From Picosynechococcus sp. PCC 7117 (GTDB lineage Bacteria; Cyanobacteriota; Cyanobacteriia; Cyanobacteriales; MRBY01), in NCBI RefSeq assembly GCF_001693275.1, contig NZ_CP016477.1, forward strand, positions 1,612,001 to 1,676,000: a stretch of 64,000 bases of DNA. Reading direction: 5' to 3'. The notes below the pieces were generated by a model. The model made no database searches, was not told the origin of the DNA, and was given only the letters and a program-made list of their open reading frames with translations. This document shows positions 1 to 8,197 of this stretch, piece after piece. Position 1 is the stretch's first letter. Every line of letters begins with the position of its first letter. The position numbers and the translations under genes were made by a program.

Positions 1-495
1 CAGGAATTAGGATGAAGACTGACGTACAAAACAGGATAAAAAATTGCATTGAGCAAGGCTCCTGGAATTTATATTCTGACCCAAGGATTCAGAACCTACT
101 AACAACACAGCTATCTACAGACGACCCCAAATTAGGGGCAGGCTAATGCTGATCGATTCAAAAGGGAGAAAATTTATTTAAATCCTATTGTAAAGTTACC
201 GTAAAGTGTCACTACCATAGGGCACAGGTTTAAAAGTGAGCAACCGATGACAAAAAGAAAGCAAATTCAATCCAGACGCCAGACATTATAGGTGCTTATT
301 CTAAAATTGTCAGTATAACAGTTAGATGAGCCAGGCTAATGTTAATGGTTGAGACTGATACCAATCTCTAAATTAGACACTTAGGAATAGTGTCGATGAG
401 TAGTATGTGTTAAGTGGCAAGCAATCACTATCCTTTTAGCGTTTTGTTTACCAATCAAGTTGTCTCGGCAATTGGGTCTACATTCATTCTGCGTC
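1..495. other. Left-edge region without a recognised gene
   Basis: No convincing coding region or RNA gene is visible. The stretch is fairly AT-rich and contains a short direct repeat of GTAAAGT around 190-207. It probably holds the promoter and leader of the gene starting at 496, but I see no clear -35/-10 pair. Confidence 0.4.
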
Positions 496-987
496 ATGAA
501 ACCAATCAACCGGAATTCTCATCCTGTCTCCCCAGACAATAGAAGTTCAGGCAAACAATCATCGACCAAGCGCCGCGATCGCCACCGTAAGCGTTCCAAG
601 CGCCGTGCTATCTTTTGCCCCATTCACCAGTGCTACTTAGATAGTGTGAGTCAGAAACACCGAATTTACGCCGACCAACCGGATCATCTCCAGAGCCGGG
701 GGCTAAGTCGGCGCAAGGCACTTTTACTCGTTGCAACAAAAACGACTGTGCCCTTAGATGGGGAGTGGCTAGAAGCCTTTTGGTGTAAGTGTTGTCAAGA
801 AACGAAATGGTACCATGTCCGCAAATGCGATCGCGAATATCAGTTATCGTTGGCCTCCCCTGAACTGTGGCAACAGGCAACTGGCGTAATTTCTGTTCAA
901 GGCAATCCTTCTGTCAGCGAGTTTACGCGCCGTCAATCGCAATGTCAGGGTTCTACCACAATCAAAGATTTCCGCTTCGTAAATTGA
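496..987 (+). CDS. Conserved-looking hypothetical protein with Cys-rich motifs
   Basis: A 163-residue basic protein that I do not recognise. Its N-terminal third is rich in Lys/Arg/Ser and probably disordered. Two cysteine clusters follow (CPIHQC and CKCCQ, with a later Cys in KCDRE) that could form a zinc-ribbon-like site. I chose the ATG at 496. An in-frame TTG at 460 would add twelve residues but has no good ribosome-binding site. A HIP1-like GCGATCGC lies in the coding sequence, so the gene looks native to the genome. No membrane segment or signal peptide is seen, and the function is unknown. Confidence 0.55.
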   Translation: MKPINRNSHPVSPDNRSSGKQSSTKRRDRHRKRSKRRAIFCPIHQCYLDSVSQKHRIYADQPDHLQSRGLSRRKALLLVATKTTVPLDGEWLEAFWCKCCQETKWYHVRKCDREYQLSLASPELWQQATGVISVQGNPSVSEFTRRQSQCQGSTTIKDFRFVN

Positions 988-1403
988 CCTCGACCAATTA
1001 GCGTAGATAGGATACAGTTTGAAGAAATTATGAAGAAAGCATGAGGGAGCGATGAAGGCTTCCCACCGTAGAGTGAGCTTCGATGGTCTATTTGATCTCA
1101 GTTTCTCTACCCTGCTTCTACTACTAGCAATGCCATCAGTTCGGCATCCAGGGTAGAACAGTCCCAGGATTCGTCTGTCTATTTTTTTCACAACCCAAGC
1201 TTGCTGCATTGCCGCGCAACGATCTCCCAGCTACAAGGGGATCACTAAAAGCGTTGCCTAGAAAGCTTTGCGTGTAGGGCGATCGCCTTTTTGGTTAACG
1301 GTTCAGCGATCACCGAATGGTGAAGATGAAGCAAAAGTGCATGGGTTCATTGCTTCGCCGATCCAAATCTTTAGCTTTATCTCCCCTTTAAAAAAGTTTA
1401 TCT
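988..1403. other. Intergenic region with a 9-bp inverted repeat
   Basis: About 416 bases lie between two same-strand genes. I see no reading frame with coding character on the plus strand, and the minus-strand open frame here looks incidental. TCTACCCTG at 1106-1114 is the exact inverse of CAGGGTAGA at 1149-1157, so a hairpin with a 34-base loop is possible. One HIP1 site lies near 1280. The region is a likely leader for the glycosyltransferase at 1404. Confidence 0.4.
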
Positions 1404-2711
1404 ATGTTGTTTGTTCATTACCTCAAGCGCTTGGTTTCTAGCCGTTCCCAGCCAACTATTGATCAGTCTTCTGGGGCTACGAATGAACCGCAACTCCGCT
1501 TAATGGTGCTTACCCAGTTTTTCCCCCCTGATTTTGCCCCGACAGGTCAGCTCATCGAGGAATTGACGCGGCACCTAAGCCAGCAAGGTTTAGATGTTGA
1601 TATCTTTACGGGGCAACCCGGATACGCCTTTCAAGCGACAGATGCTCCACGCCTTGAGCAAGTAGATAGTCTGAAAGTCAGGCGATCGCGGACAGCCCAG
1701 CTCTGGCCCCAGCGGATTCGCGGCAAAGCGATCAATGGCATTTTGTTCCTATTGCGGACAGTGCTCCATCTCGTCGGATGTGGGCGCAAAACAGAACTGC
1801 TGTTGATTACGACGGCCCCTCCCTTTTTACCCGTCGTGGGTTACTTTGCGAACCTGATTTTCCGAGTGCCCTATGTTTGTCTGCTTTATGATCTCTACCC
1901 CGATATTGCCGTTAAGCTTGGCGTGATCCCAGAACAGCACTGGTTAGCGCGATTTTGGCAAAATATGAACCTCAGGGTGTGGCGACGGGCGAAGGGCATT
2001 GTGGTATTAAGTCCGGCGAAAAAACAACACATTACCCAACTCTGCCCGGGGATCGAATCAAAGGTCAGCGTGATCCACAGTTGGGCAAATCCGGACTTAA
2101 TCGTGCCGATCCCCAAACAAGAGAATTGGTTTGCCCTGCGGTACGGACTGATTCAGCCATTTACGGTGCTCTATTCTGGCAATCTGGGCCGTTGCCATGA
2201 CGTTGAAACCTTCCTCGAAGCGGCCATTTTACTCAAGGATGAACCGATTAAGTTTGTCTGTATTGGCAATGGTGCCAAGCGGCAGGTGTTAATGGAAAAG
2301 CGCGAACAGTTGGGGTTATCGAACCTGCTGCTGCTGCCTTACCAAGATAAAGAAGTGCTGCCCTACTCTTTGACGGCCTGTGATTTGTCGTTGGTGAGTT
2401 TGAGTCCGGGGATGGAACGCCTGTTAGCACCGAGCAAGCTCTACTCAGCCTTGGCAGCGGGTCGGCCGATCGCTGTGGTCTGTCCGCCTAAGAGCTATTT
2501 AAAGGATCTAGTGCAGAAAACAAATTGTGGCCGGGCGATCGCCAATGGGGATGGCCAAGGGCTAGCAGATTTCATTCGGCAGTTGGCAGGCGATCGCCCC
2601 TTGGCAGAGGGTATGGGCCAAGCAGGACGCCGATATTTAGAAGAGAACTTCACACCGCAGCGAATTGCAGCGCAATATTTAGAGGTGTTGCAAAATTCCG
2701 TCAAACGGTAA
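1404..2711 (+). CDS. Family 4 glycosyltransferase (WcaI-like)
   Basis: A 435-residue GT-B fold glycosyltransferase, expected to move a sugar from a nucleotide-sugar donor to a growing surface polysaccharide at the cytoplasmic membrane. After a roughly 30-residue leader comes the typical N-terminal start (TQFFPPDFAPTGQ). The C-terminal donor domain starts near residue 250 (YSGNLGRCHDVETF) and carries APSKLYSALAAGRPI in place of the usual GT4 E-x7-E region. This order matches the WcaI-like branch of GT4. The ATG at 1404 is used; an internal ATG at 1503 begins right at the domain and is a possible shorter start. HIP1 sites in the gene suggest it is resident, unlike the AT-rich genes further right. 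Confidence 0.8.
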   Translation: MLFVHYLKRLVSSRSQPTIDQSSGATNEPQLRLMVLTQFFPPDFAPTGQLIEELTRHLSQQGLDVDIFTGQPGYAFQATDAPRLEQVDSLKVRRSRTAQLWPQRIRGKAINGILFLLRTVLHLVGCGRKTELLLITTAPPFLPVVGYFANLIFRVPYVCLLYDLYPDIAVKLGVIPEQHWLARFWQNMNLRVWRRAKGIVVLSPAKKQHITQLCPGIESKVSVIHSWANPDLIVPIPKQENWFALRYGLIQPFTVLYSGNLGRCHDVETFLEAAILLKDEPIKFVCIGNGAKRQVLMEKREQLGLSNLLLLPYQDKEVLPYSLTACDLSLVSLSPGMERLLAPSKLYSALAAGRPIAVVCPPKSYLKDLVQKTNCGRAIANGDGQGLADFIRQLAGDRPLAEGMGQAGRRYLEENFTPQRIAAQYLEVLQNSVKR

Positions 2712-2720
2712 TAGACAAAG

Positions 2721-2775
2721 ACTTAAAGGGGATCTTTTGATAGTGGCGATCGCCCAGGGCTCTACCCCTTAAAGT
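2721..2775. repeat. Perfect 11-bp inverted repeat enclosing a HIP1 site
   Basis: ACTTAAAGGGG at 2721-2731 is exactly complementary to CCCCTTAAAGT at 2765-2775. The 33-base loop contains GCGATCGC. It lies just after the glycosyltransferase stop. There is no T-run after it, so it is not a classical intrinsic terminator on the plus strand. Confidence 0.55.
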
Positions 2776-2866
2776 GAAATCATTCTTCACTAATTCTTCT
2801 GATGGTTTGATGAAAGGCGATCGCCAAATGAACTATTAAAATAAAATTATCTTCCCCTAGCCTTAG

Positions 2867-3298
2867 ATGTGGTTAAATTTCCTGGCATTATTGCCCTCAA
2901 CCGTCTTAACGGTGTTATTGATCGCGATCGCCTTTTTGAGGTTCTATGACCAAACCGACTTTGAATTCCTCGGACTCATTGCCAACCCCAGACAGTGGAG
3001 CAATGGATTCACTGTGGCAGCCCTCCTGGCTACATTGGCTAATTTCGGCGTTGAGTGGAACCGTCGAAATCGAGAAACAAACCGCTTGGCTGAAGAAAAG
3101 CAACGAAGAAGCGAGGATCGCGCACGAGCAGAGACTGAAAACGCTCAGAGAAGAGAACGCGAGGCTCGCCGAGCTAGAATCGAAACTCGATGCCGTATTG
3201 CCGAAATACAGTTCCAGCTCGACTCGACCGACCGAAACCGACGCGCCCTAAGGGAAGCGTTGGCTCTGCTGGCGGAATATGGCGACCTGTTCTCCTAA
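2867..3298 (+). CDS. Two-helix membrane protein, diverged fourth member of the tandem family at 20.6-21.9 kb (frame A)
   Basis: A 143-residue protein with two hydrophobic segments (about residues 3-24 and 48-63), then a long Arg/Glu-rich, probably helical tail ending in LLAEYGDLFS. It is clearly related to the three tandem proteins at 20565-21884: shared FLALLP start, LRFY motif, GVEW/GLEW after the second helix, a REREARRARI/RERAARRARI stretch and EYG near the end. As in those copies, a second long frame (+1, 2946-3251) runs through most of the gene. The function is unknown. The membrane topology is a prediction by eye. It sits among accessory genes (DUF29, Uma2). Confidence 0.6.
   Translation: MWLNFLALLPSTVLTVLLIAIAFLRFYDQTDFEFLGLIANPRQWSNGFTVAALLATLANFGVEWNRRNRETNRLAEEKQRRSEDRARAETENAQRREREARRARIETRCRIAEIQFQLDSTDRNRRALREALALLAEYGDLFS
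2946..3251 (+). CDS. Overlapping +1-frame coiled-coil reading frame (frame B of the family)
   Basis: A 101-codon frame nested in 2867-3298. It begins with ATG four bases after a GAGG. The C-terminal half is coiled-coil-like (RLKTLREENARLAELESKL), with leucines spaced seven and three/four apart. It matches frame B of the tandem copies at WLISALSGT(V/L)EIE and EN(A/E)RLA(E/V)LESK. The conservation across diverged copies, despite being out of frame with the membrane protein, is why I list it. Whether it is translated on its own, fused by frameshifting, or not at all is unknown. Confidence 0.3.
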   Translation: MTKPTLNSSDSLPTPDSGAMDSLWQPSWLHWLISALSGTVEIEKQTAWLKKSNEEARIAHEQRLKTLREENARLAELESKLDAVLPKYSSSSTRPTETDAP

Positions 3299-3369
3299 GG
3301 GCAATCGCCTTGCTTATCATCCTCAACATCCGGCTAGACTTAGATTAAAACAAAAAAACTTACACTCCC

Positions 3370-3801
3370 ATGGAACAACTTTACGAAAGAGACTTTAGTC
3401 AATGGGCAGAAACGATGGCCGATCTTCTTGCCGCTGGGGATTTTATGGCCCTTGATATTGAAAACTTGGTAGAAGAGGTGCGGGATTTGTCCAAGCGAGA
3501 ACGCGATCACCTCCTTAGCAGTATCCGGCTGATTTTACACTACCTATTAAAGTGGGATCATCAGCCCCAAAAACGGTCTCGCAGTTGGCGAAATACGATT
3601 GATCGAGAACGAAGTAATATTGAACTATATCTTGAGGACAGTCCGAGTCTGCGGCGCTATCTTAATGATGAGGTATCCCTAGCAAAAATATATCGGCTTG
3701 CCCGTGCTGACGCGATCCGGGAAACGGATTTAGATTTTCCTAAAGATTGCCCCTACGATATCGAAGATGTGTTAAGTCGCGTTATTTCCCTTGGTGAGTG
3801 A
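3370..3801 (+). CDS. DUF29 family protein
   Basis: A 143-residue acidic helical protein that matches the cyanobacterial DUF29 family. It starts with YERDFSQWAETMADLLAAGDF, followed by DIENLVEEVRDLSKRER and a central HYLLKWDHQP block, ending in a DLDFPKDCPYDIEDVL motif. DUF29 proteins are common in many copies in cyanobacteria and have no established biochemical role. The length is normal and no frameshift is seen. The next gene is a Uma2-type nuclease homologue, another multi-copy cyanobacterial accessory family. Confidence 0.85.
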   Translation: MEQLYERDFSQWAETMADLLAAGDFMALDIENLVEEVRDLSKRERDHLLSSIRLILHYLLKWDHQPQKRSRSWRNTIDRERSNIELYLEDSPSLRRYLNDEVSLAKIYRLARADAIRETDLDFPKDCPYDIEDVLSRVISLGE

Positions 3802-3872
3802 TCCTCTAGAGGGCGATCGCCTCAATGAGAACAAGTTGTTAAAATTAGCTTACTCCTCTAATCTGCATCATT

Positions 3873-4436
3873 ATGGCTACCGTTTTAGACCTTCAGCCAA
3901 TTGTTTCGTTAAATCGAGGGCAATTTTATCAGCTCTGCCAAAACAATCCTGACCTCAACTTAGAAAGAGACCCCCGAGGAAAGCTCATTATTATGTCTCC
4001 AGTTGGGGGTGAAAGCGGTGCCCAAGAAGCGAATCTTATTTTCAAAGTTTCTCTCTGGAATGATCAGAGTCAACTCGGAATTGTTTTTAGTTCTTCAACA
4101 ATATTTAGCTTGCCCCAGGGTGGCGATCGCTCCCCTGATGTGGCTTGGGTCTCCCGATGCAACTGGGAAAAACTAACCCACGCAGAACGAGAAGGATTTC
4201 CGCCAGTTTGCCCGGATTTTGTCATTGAGCTGAGGTCAAAAAGTGATCGCTTAAAACCCTTACAGAATAAAATGCAGGAATACCTAGGCTCTGGTTTAAG
4301 GCTAGGTTGGTTGATTAATCCACAACAAAAACAGGTAGAAATCTATCGCCCAAATCAAACCATACAAATCGTCAATTTACCGGCGACCTTATCTGGAGAA
4401 GAGGTTTTACCTGGACTAAGCATCAGCCTAGACTGA
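3873..4436 (+). CDS. Uma2 family endonuclease (DUF820)
   Basis: A 187-residue protein of the Uma2/DUF820 family, which has a PD-(D/E)XK nuclease-like fold. Typical features are visible: an N-terminal helix, KLIIMSPVGGESG, the metal-site Asp in DRSPDVAWVS, and FVIELRSKSD followed by a Lys-rich helix and the GLRLGWLINPQQKQVEIYRP strand pair. The usual second acidic residue (E in VIEL) is present. The length is normal for the family. The cellular substrate is unknown. HIP1 sites flank it. Confidence 0.85.
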   Translation: MATVLDLQPIVSLNRGQFYQLCQNNPDLNLERDPRGKLIIMSPVGGESGAQEANLIFKVSLWNDQSQLGIVFSSSTIFSLPQGGDRSPDVAWVSRCNWEKLTHAEREGFPPVCPDFVIELRSKSDRLKPLQNKMQEYLGSGLRLGWLINPQQKQVEIYRPNQTIQIVNLPATLSGEEVLPGLSISLD

Positions 4437-4520
4437 ACAAGTTCGAGATGTTAATTATTGGCCTTAGTTTTTCACTTAGCGATCGCTGTGATCGCCCAAA
4501 AATTTCTCCCTGAAAATGAA

Positions 4521-4625
4521 CTTATCCTCTACTGCCCTGCTGCTGGTGTGATAGAAGGCGATCGCCTTTTTGAGGTGCTATGACCAAGCCAACTTTGCAT
4601 GCCTCGAAGTCTCCTGTGGGCGACC
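4521..4625 (+). pseudogene. Fossil fragment of the two-frame membrane/coiled-coil family
   Basis: The stretch closely matches 2875-2975 of the intact member: GCGATCGCCTTTTTGAGG, then one substitution, then CTATGACCAA. It has a stop in frame A (GTGTGATAG) and loses similarity after about 4625. The internal ATG of frame B (4580) and its GAGG are retained, giving a reading frame of some 27 codons. It is best read as a decayed or truncated fifth copy. Confidence 0.55.
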
Positions 4626-4688
4626 GCCATTTTTTACACAACGACAGTAGTTTAAGATAACCTATTGCAAAGGTGACTTGTCCTGTCG

Positions 4689-6572
4689 ATGCAACTAAAA
4701 ATGACATGGGTCATGAACTTGACTCACTTTTGTATTTTTAAGAATCTATATTTAATTGTGAAAAAAATTTTGCGTAACTTGCGATCACCTGCTTATCAGT
4801 TAGTGTTCGAAACTGCACAGAAGAATTGGGGACTAATTGCCGTTAATTTGACGACGAATCTATTGAATGCCCTGCTAGAAGGAAGCACAGTAGGGGTGAT
4901 TTATCTGGCGGTGTCATATCTCTCGACGCCAAGTGAGGCCCAAGCTGATTCGCAAATTATGCAGACTCTTACGACGCTATTGCCGCTGCCTCCAGAGCAG
5001 ATGTTTTTAGTGTTAATCGGTGCTGCAGTAGGATTACAAATTCTGCTTAGTTTGAGCAACTATACTAATAAGGTATCGGCGGCGTCGCTATCAGCAAAGG
5101 CTCAGCCCTACGTGACAGGTAAGGTATTTGAACGAACAATGGCCTTTAGTTATGGTTGTGTCAGTCGTTATAAAGTAGGCGATCTAGTGCTATTTGCAAA
5201 TGATGCAGCCCTAGCGGTCGATCAACAAATTACACAATTCAATAATATTGCAGTGAGCTTATCATTCGCCGTCATGTATTTGATTGTGATTGTGCGCCTT
5301 TCGCCTGTGTTGGCTTTGGCTGCAGCTCTCTTGACATTGGCCGTTGCTCTGGTGCAATACAAGTTAATTCCACGACTAAGGTATGTAGTACATCGGGTAA
5401 CGGAAACACAGGTGGAGTCAGCAAAATATATTACGGAGAGTATTCAGGCATTGCGGCTGCTGCATACATTTGGCATGCAGCGAAAAATAGTTGAAATAGC
5501 AAGCCATCTGCTAGATAAAACGCAGGAACAGCTCCAAAAACGTGCCTATATTTTCTATTTACCCGAACCAATTATGGATGCAGTCCCCATGATTGCCATT
5601 GGCGTTCTAGCGATTTTAGCAGTGCTATTTCAGGGAACTGAGATGAATATTTTACCTATGTTGCTAACGTTTCTATTGGTATTGCAGCGACTATCAGCTC
5701 GACTTAAAGCAACGGTTAGTAGCATCACTATGTTTGTTGATAATAGTGCTCGCATGTTTCGATTAGATACTATTTTGAGTCGTCGAGACAAGGAGTTTGA
5801 GCAGTCGGGGAATGAGCCGTTTGTAGGGCTGAAGAATGATATTGAGTTTCAGTCGGTGAGTTTGTCCTATCTCAATGATGGGGCGTTTGCGCTGAAGGAT
5901 TTGACATTTACCATTCCCCGTAATCGAGTGCTTGCGCTGGTGGGAGAGTCGGGAGCAGGGAAGTCATCGATTGTAGATGTGTTGATGGGGCTGTATCGGC
6001 CTACTGCTGGAACGATATTAGTGAATGGTAAACCATTGGATGACTACCGACTAGAAGACTGGCGGCAACACATTGGGGTGGTCAGTCAAGATACATTCAT
6101 TTTCAATGACAGCATTTTGGAAAATTTGCGCTTTGGCTGTCAGGAGGCGTCGCTAGATGAGGTGATGGAGGCGGCGCAGGCGGCTCAAGCTCATGAGTTT
6201 ATTATAGCGCTGCCGGATGGATATAAAACGGTGGTGGGTGAGCGGGGCTATCGATTGTCGGGGGGGCAGCGGCAGCGGTTAGCGTTGGCGCGGGCGCTGA
6301 TTAAGCAGCCAGGGATTTTGGTGTTGGATGAGGCGACGAGTGCGCTCGATAGTGAGTCGGAGCGGTTGATTCAGCGGGCGCTAGAGCAGTTTCAAAAAGA
6401 TCGAACGGTGATTGTGGTGGCGCATCGACTTTCGACAATTATAAGAGCGGATGAGATTTTGGTGTTAGATCAAGGGCAGATTGTAGAGCGGGGATGCCAT
6501 TCTGTACTGTTGAGACAGGACGGGCGTTATGCACGGTACTGGAAGATACAAAGCAATACTGTTACTGCTTAG
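4689..6572 (+). CDS. ABC exporter, fused permease-ATPase (MsbA-like)
   Basis: A 627-residue half-transporter. The N-terminal half has about six membrane segments. The C-terminal ATPase shows Walker A GESGAGKSS (419-427), a Q-loop (VVSQDTF), the signature LSGGQ (about 523), Walker B ILVLDEATSALD and the H-loop VAHRLST. It should work as a homodimer in the plasma membrane. Its place at the head of a glycosyltransferase cluster suggests export of a lipid-linked saccharide, but lipid or peptide export is possible. The ATG at 4689 is assumed; in-frame ATGs at 4704 and 4713 are alternatives. The permease part is AT-rich and HIP1-free, while the ATPase part is more GC-rich. Confidence 0.85.
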   Translation: MQLKMTWVMNLTHFCIFKNLYLIVKKILRNLRSPAYQLVFETAQKNWGLIAVNLTTNLLNALLEGSTVGVIYLAVSYLSTPSEAQADSQIMQTLTTLLPLPPEQMFLVLIGAAVGLQILLSLSNYTNKVSAASLSAKAQPYVTGKVFERTMAFSYGCVSRYKVGDLVLFANDAALAVDQQITQFNNIAVSLSFAVMYLIVIVRLSPVLALAAALLTLAVALVQYKLIPRLRYVVHRVTETQVESAKYITESIQALRLLHTFGMQRKIVEIASHLLDKTQEQLQKRAYIFYLPEPIMDAVPMIAIGVLAILAVLFQGTEMNILPMLLTFLLVLQRLSARLKATVSSITMFVDNSARMFRLDTILSRRDKEFEQSGNEPFVGLKNDIEFQSVSLSYLNDGAFALKDLTFTIPRNRVLALVGESGAGKSSIVDVLMGLYRPTAGTILVNGKPLDDYRLEDWRQHIGVVSQDTFIFNDSILENLRFGCQEASLDEVMEAAQAAQAHEFIIALPDGYKTVVGERGYRLSGGQRQRLALARALIKQPGILVLDEATSALDSESERLIQRALEQFQKDRTVIVVAHRLSTIIRADEILVLDQGQIVERGCHSVLLRQDGRYARYWKIQSNTVTA

Positions 6573-6670
6573 AGGGTTTGTCAATCTTAAACGATAACAC
6601 TGATGAAATGAAACGTAGGGTGCTGTTAGGAGAAATTGTAACGCGCCCAATCACGAGGATTTAAAAGCAA

Positions 6671-7495
6671 ATGCCTAGAAGTTTGCCAAAGGTTACGGTC
6701 GTCACCGTCGTTAGAAATGCTGAGTTACTGATTGGGGCAACAATTCAAAGTATTCTTAATCAAGACTATCCCAATATTGAATATGTTGTTGTCGATGGCA
6801 ACTCTATTGACAGAACTAAGCAGATTATTCAATCCTATCAAGATCAAATTGATTGTTATGTAAGTGAATCTGATCAAGGAATTTATGATGCGATGAATAA
6901 GGGCTCAAGGCTAGCCTCTGGAGATTGGATCTTATATATGAATGCAGGAGATTATTTCTATGATAATCAATCCCTAAGCAGTATAGAAAATCTTTTAAAT
7001 AGTGATGCGGATGTAATTTTGGCGGGGGTGGAGGAAGTGTTGGTGGATGAGCTACAAACTAGGCGGTTTCAACGAATGCCTAAGCCTATATCAGAAATTT
7101 GGCGTTATATGCCTACCTCCCATCAAGCAATCCTTGTGAGGTTATCTTGTCAACAGGAATATGGTTTTGATACTAACTACCGTTGGTGTGGAGATCATGA
7201 TTTACTAGCGAGAATGTATCGAGACGGCAAAAAATTCGTGACTCAAAATACCTTATTCTGTGTTTTTGACTGCAATAGTGACAATTCAAGGGATATTATG
7301 CTTTTTATTAAAGAACGTTATCGACTGAGTAAGAGATTAGTTCCTTTTTATCTTCGCCTATGGCATTACGGTGGGGAGTGGGTACATTGTCGTATTTGGG
7401 GTAAGATTGTCGTTTTAATCAAGTTTTTTCTTCCTTCCCAAACTATTTTACAATTGAGAAAATGGAGGGGAACACAGGGATTAAAATCAATCTAA
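6671..7495 (+). CDS. Family 2 glycosyltransferase
   Basis: A 274-residue GT-A enzyme, expected to act in the cytoplasm on a polysaccharide precursor. The nucleotide-binding start (VTVVTVVRNAELLIGATI), VVVDGNSIDRT, the SESDQGIYDAMNKG block and a MNAGDYFYD metal-site region (about residues 90-98) are typical of the WcaA-like GT2 branch. A GAGGA ribosome-binding site precedes the ATG. The gene is AT-rich and lacks HIP1 sites. The donor and acceptor sugars cannot be told. Confidence 0.85.
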   Translation: MPRSLPKVTVVTVVRNAELLIGATIQSILNQDYPNIEYVVVDGNSIDRTKQIIQSYQDQIDCYVSESDQGIYDAMNKGSRLASGDWILYMNAGDYFYDNQSLSSIENLLNSDADVILAGVEEVLVDELQTRRFQRMPKPISEIWRYMPTSHQAILVRLSCQQEYGFDTNYRWCGDHDLLARMYRDGKKFVTQNTLFCVFDCNSDNSRDIMLFIKERYRLSKRLVPFYLRLWHYGGEWVHCRIWGKIVVLIKFFLPSQTILQLRKWRGTQGLKSI

Positions 7496-7515
7496 GAAAT
7501 TATCATAAATTAAGT

Positions 7516-8169
7516 ATGCGCTTTAATAAAATCTTTGGCATTGGTTTACCCCGTACAGGTACAACTTCTCTATATATGGCTTTGAACGAGTTGGGAATTC
7601 ATACCGTTCATTTTCCTTTCAGCCTTTATGAAACTGATGACTTATCAATACTAGACCAATATCAAGGATTTGTTGATACCCCCATCCCAATGCTTTATCA
7701 GAAGCTAGATAAAATGTGTCCTAATGCTGGTTTTGTTTTGACGACTAGACCTGTAGATGGATGGTTAAAAAGTATGGATTGGCTATTAAAGGAGGGGCGT
7801 TATATTTGGCAGTGGAAATCTAGTTATGATCAATTTAATCAGGAATTTTTCGGTTCTTCTGATTTTGATTTAGAGCTATATCAATCCCGTTACCATACTT
7901 TTCATCAAGAGGTTTTTAACCATTTTAAGGATCGAAATAATCTGTTAATCCTAGATTTAAAGATAGGCTATGGTTATAGAGAACTTTGTCAATTTTTAGA
8001 TATTCCCATATTGTCCAAAGAATACCCGAAAGGTAATGAATCTCGCCAAGCAAGATGGCTACAAAAATTAGCTTATCGTAGTGGCAAATACCATCCATCT
8101 TTGGAAGAGCTAATTCGCAAGGGAGACTACTATTGGCAAAGAGTTCAGCAAAAATTAGGATTCATGTAA
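7516..8169 (+). CDS. Sulfotransferase family protein
   Basis: A 217-residue P-loop sulfotransferase-like protein, predicted to move sulfate from PAPS to a sugar or other acceptor. The 5'-phosphosulfate loop is LPRTGTTS (residues 11-18), and the later LLILDLKIGYGYRELCQFL segment is typical of this family. I chose the ATG at 7516, close to the P-loop. An upstream in-frame ATG at 7462 would overlap the previous gene by 34 bases. Sulfation fits cyanobacterial exopolysaccharides, which are often sulfated. AT-rich, with no HIP1 site. Confidence 0.75.
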   Translation: MRFNKIFGIGLPRTGTTSLYMALNELGIHTVHFPFSLYETDDLSILDQYQGFVDTPIPMLYQKLDKMCPNAGFVLTTRPVDGWLKSMDWLLKEGRYIWQWKSSYDQFNQEFFGSSDFDLELYQSRYHTFHQEVFNHFKDRNNLLILDLKIGYGYRELCQFLDIPILSKEYPKGNESRQARWLQKLAYRSGKYHPSLEELIRKGDYYWQRVQQKLGFM

Positions 8170-8197
8170 TTAATTTTTTAATAAGGATTTATCAAAA

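Noticed and set aside
844-1209. Minus-strand 121-codon frame overlapping the first gene
   Set aside because: No ribosome-binding site, no recognisable protein character, and partly antisense to a better gene.
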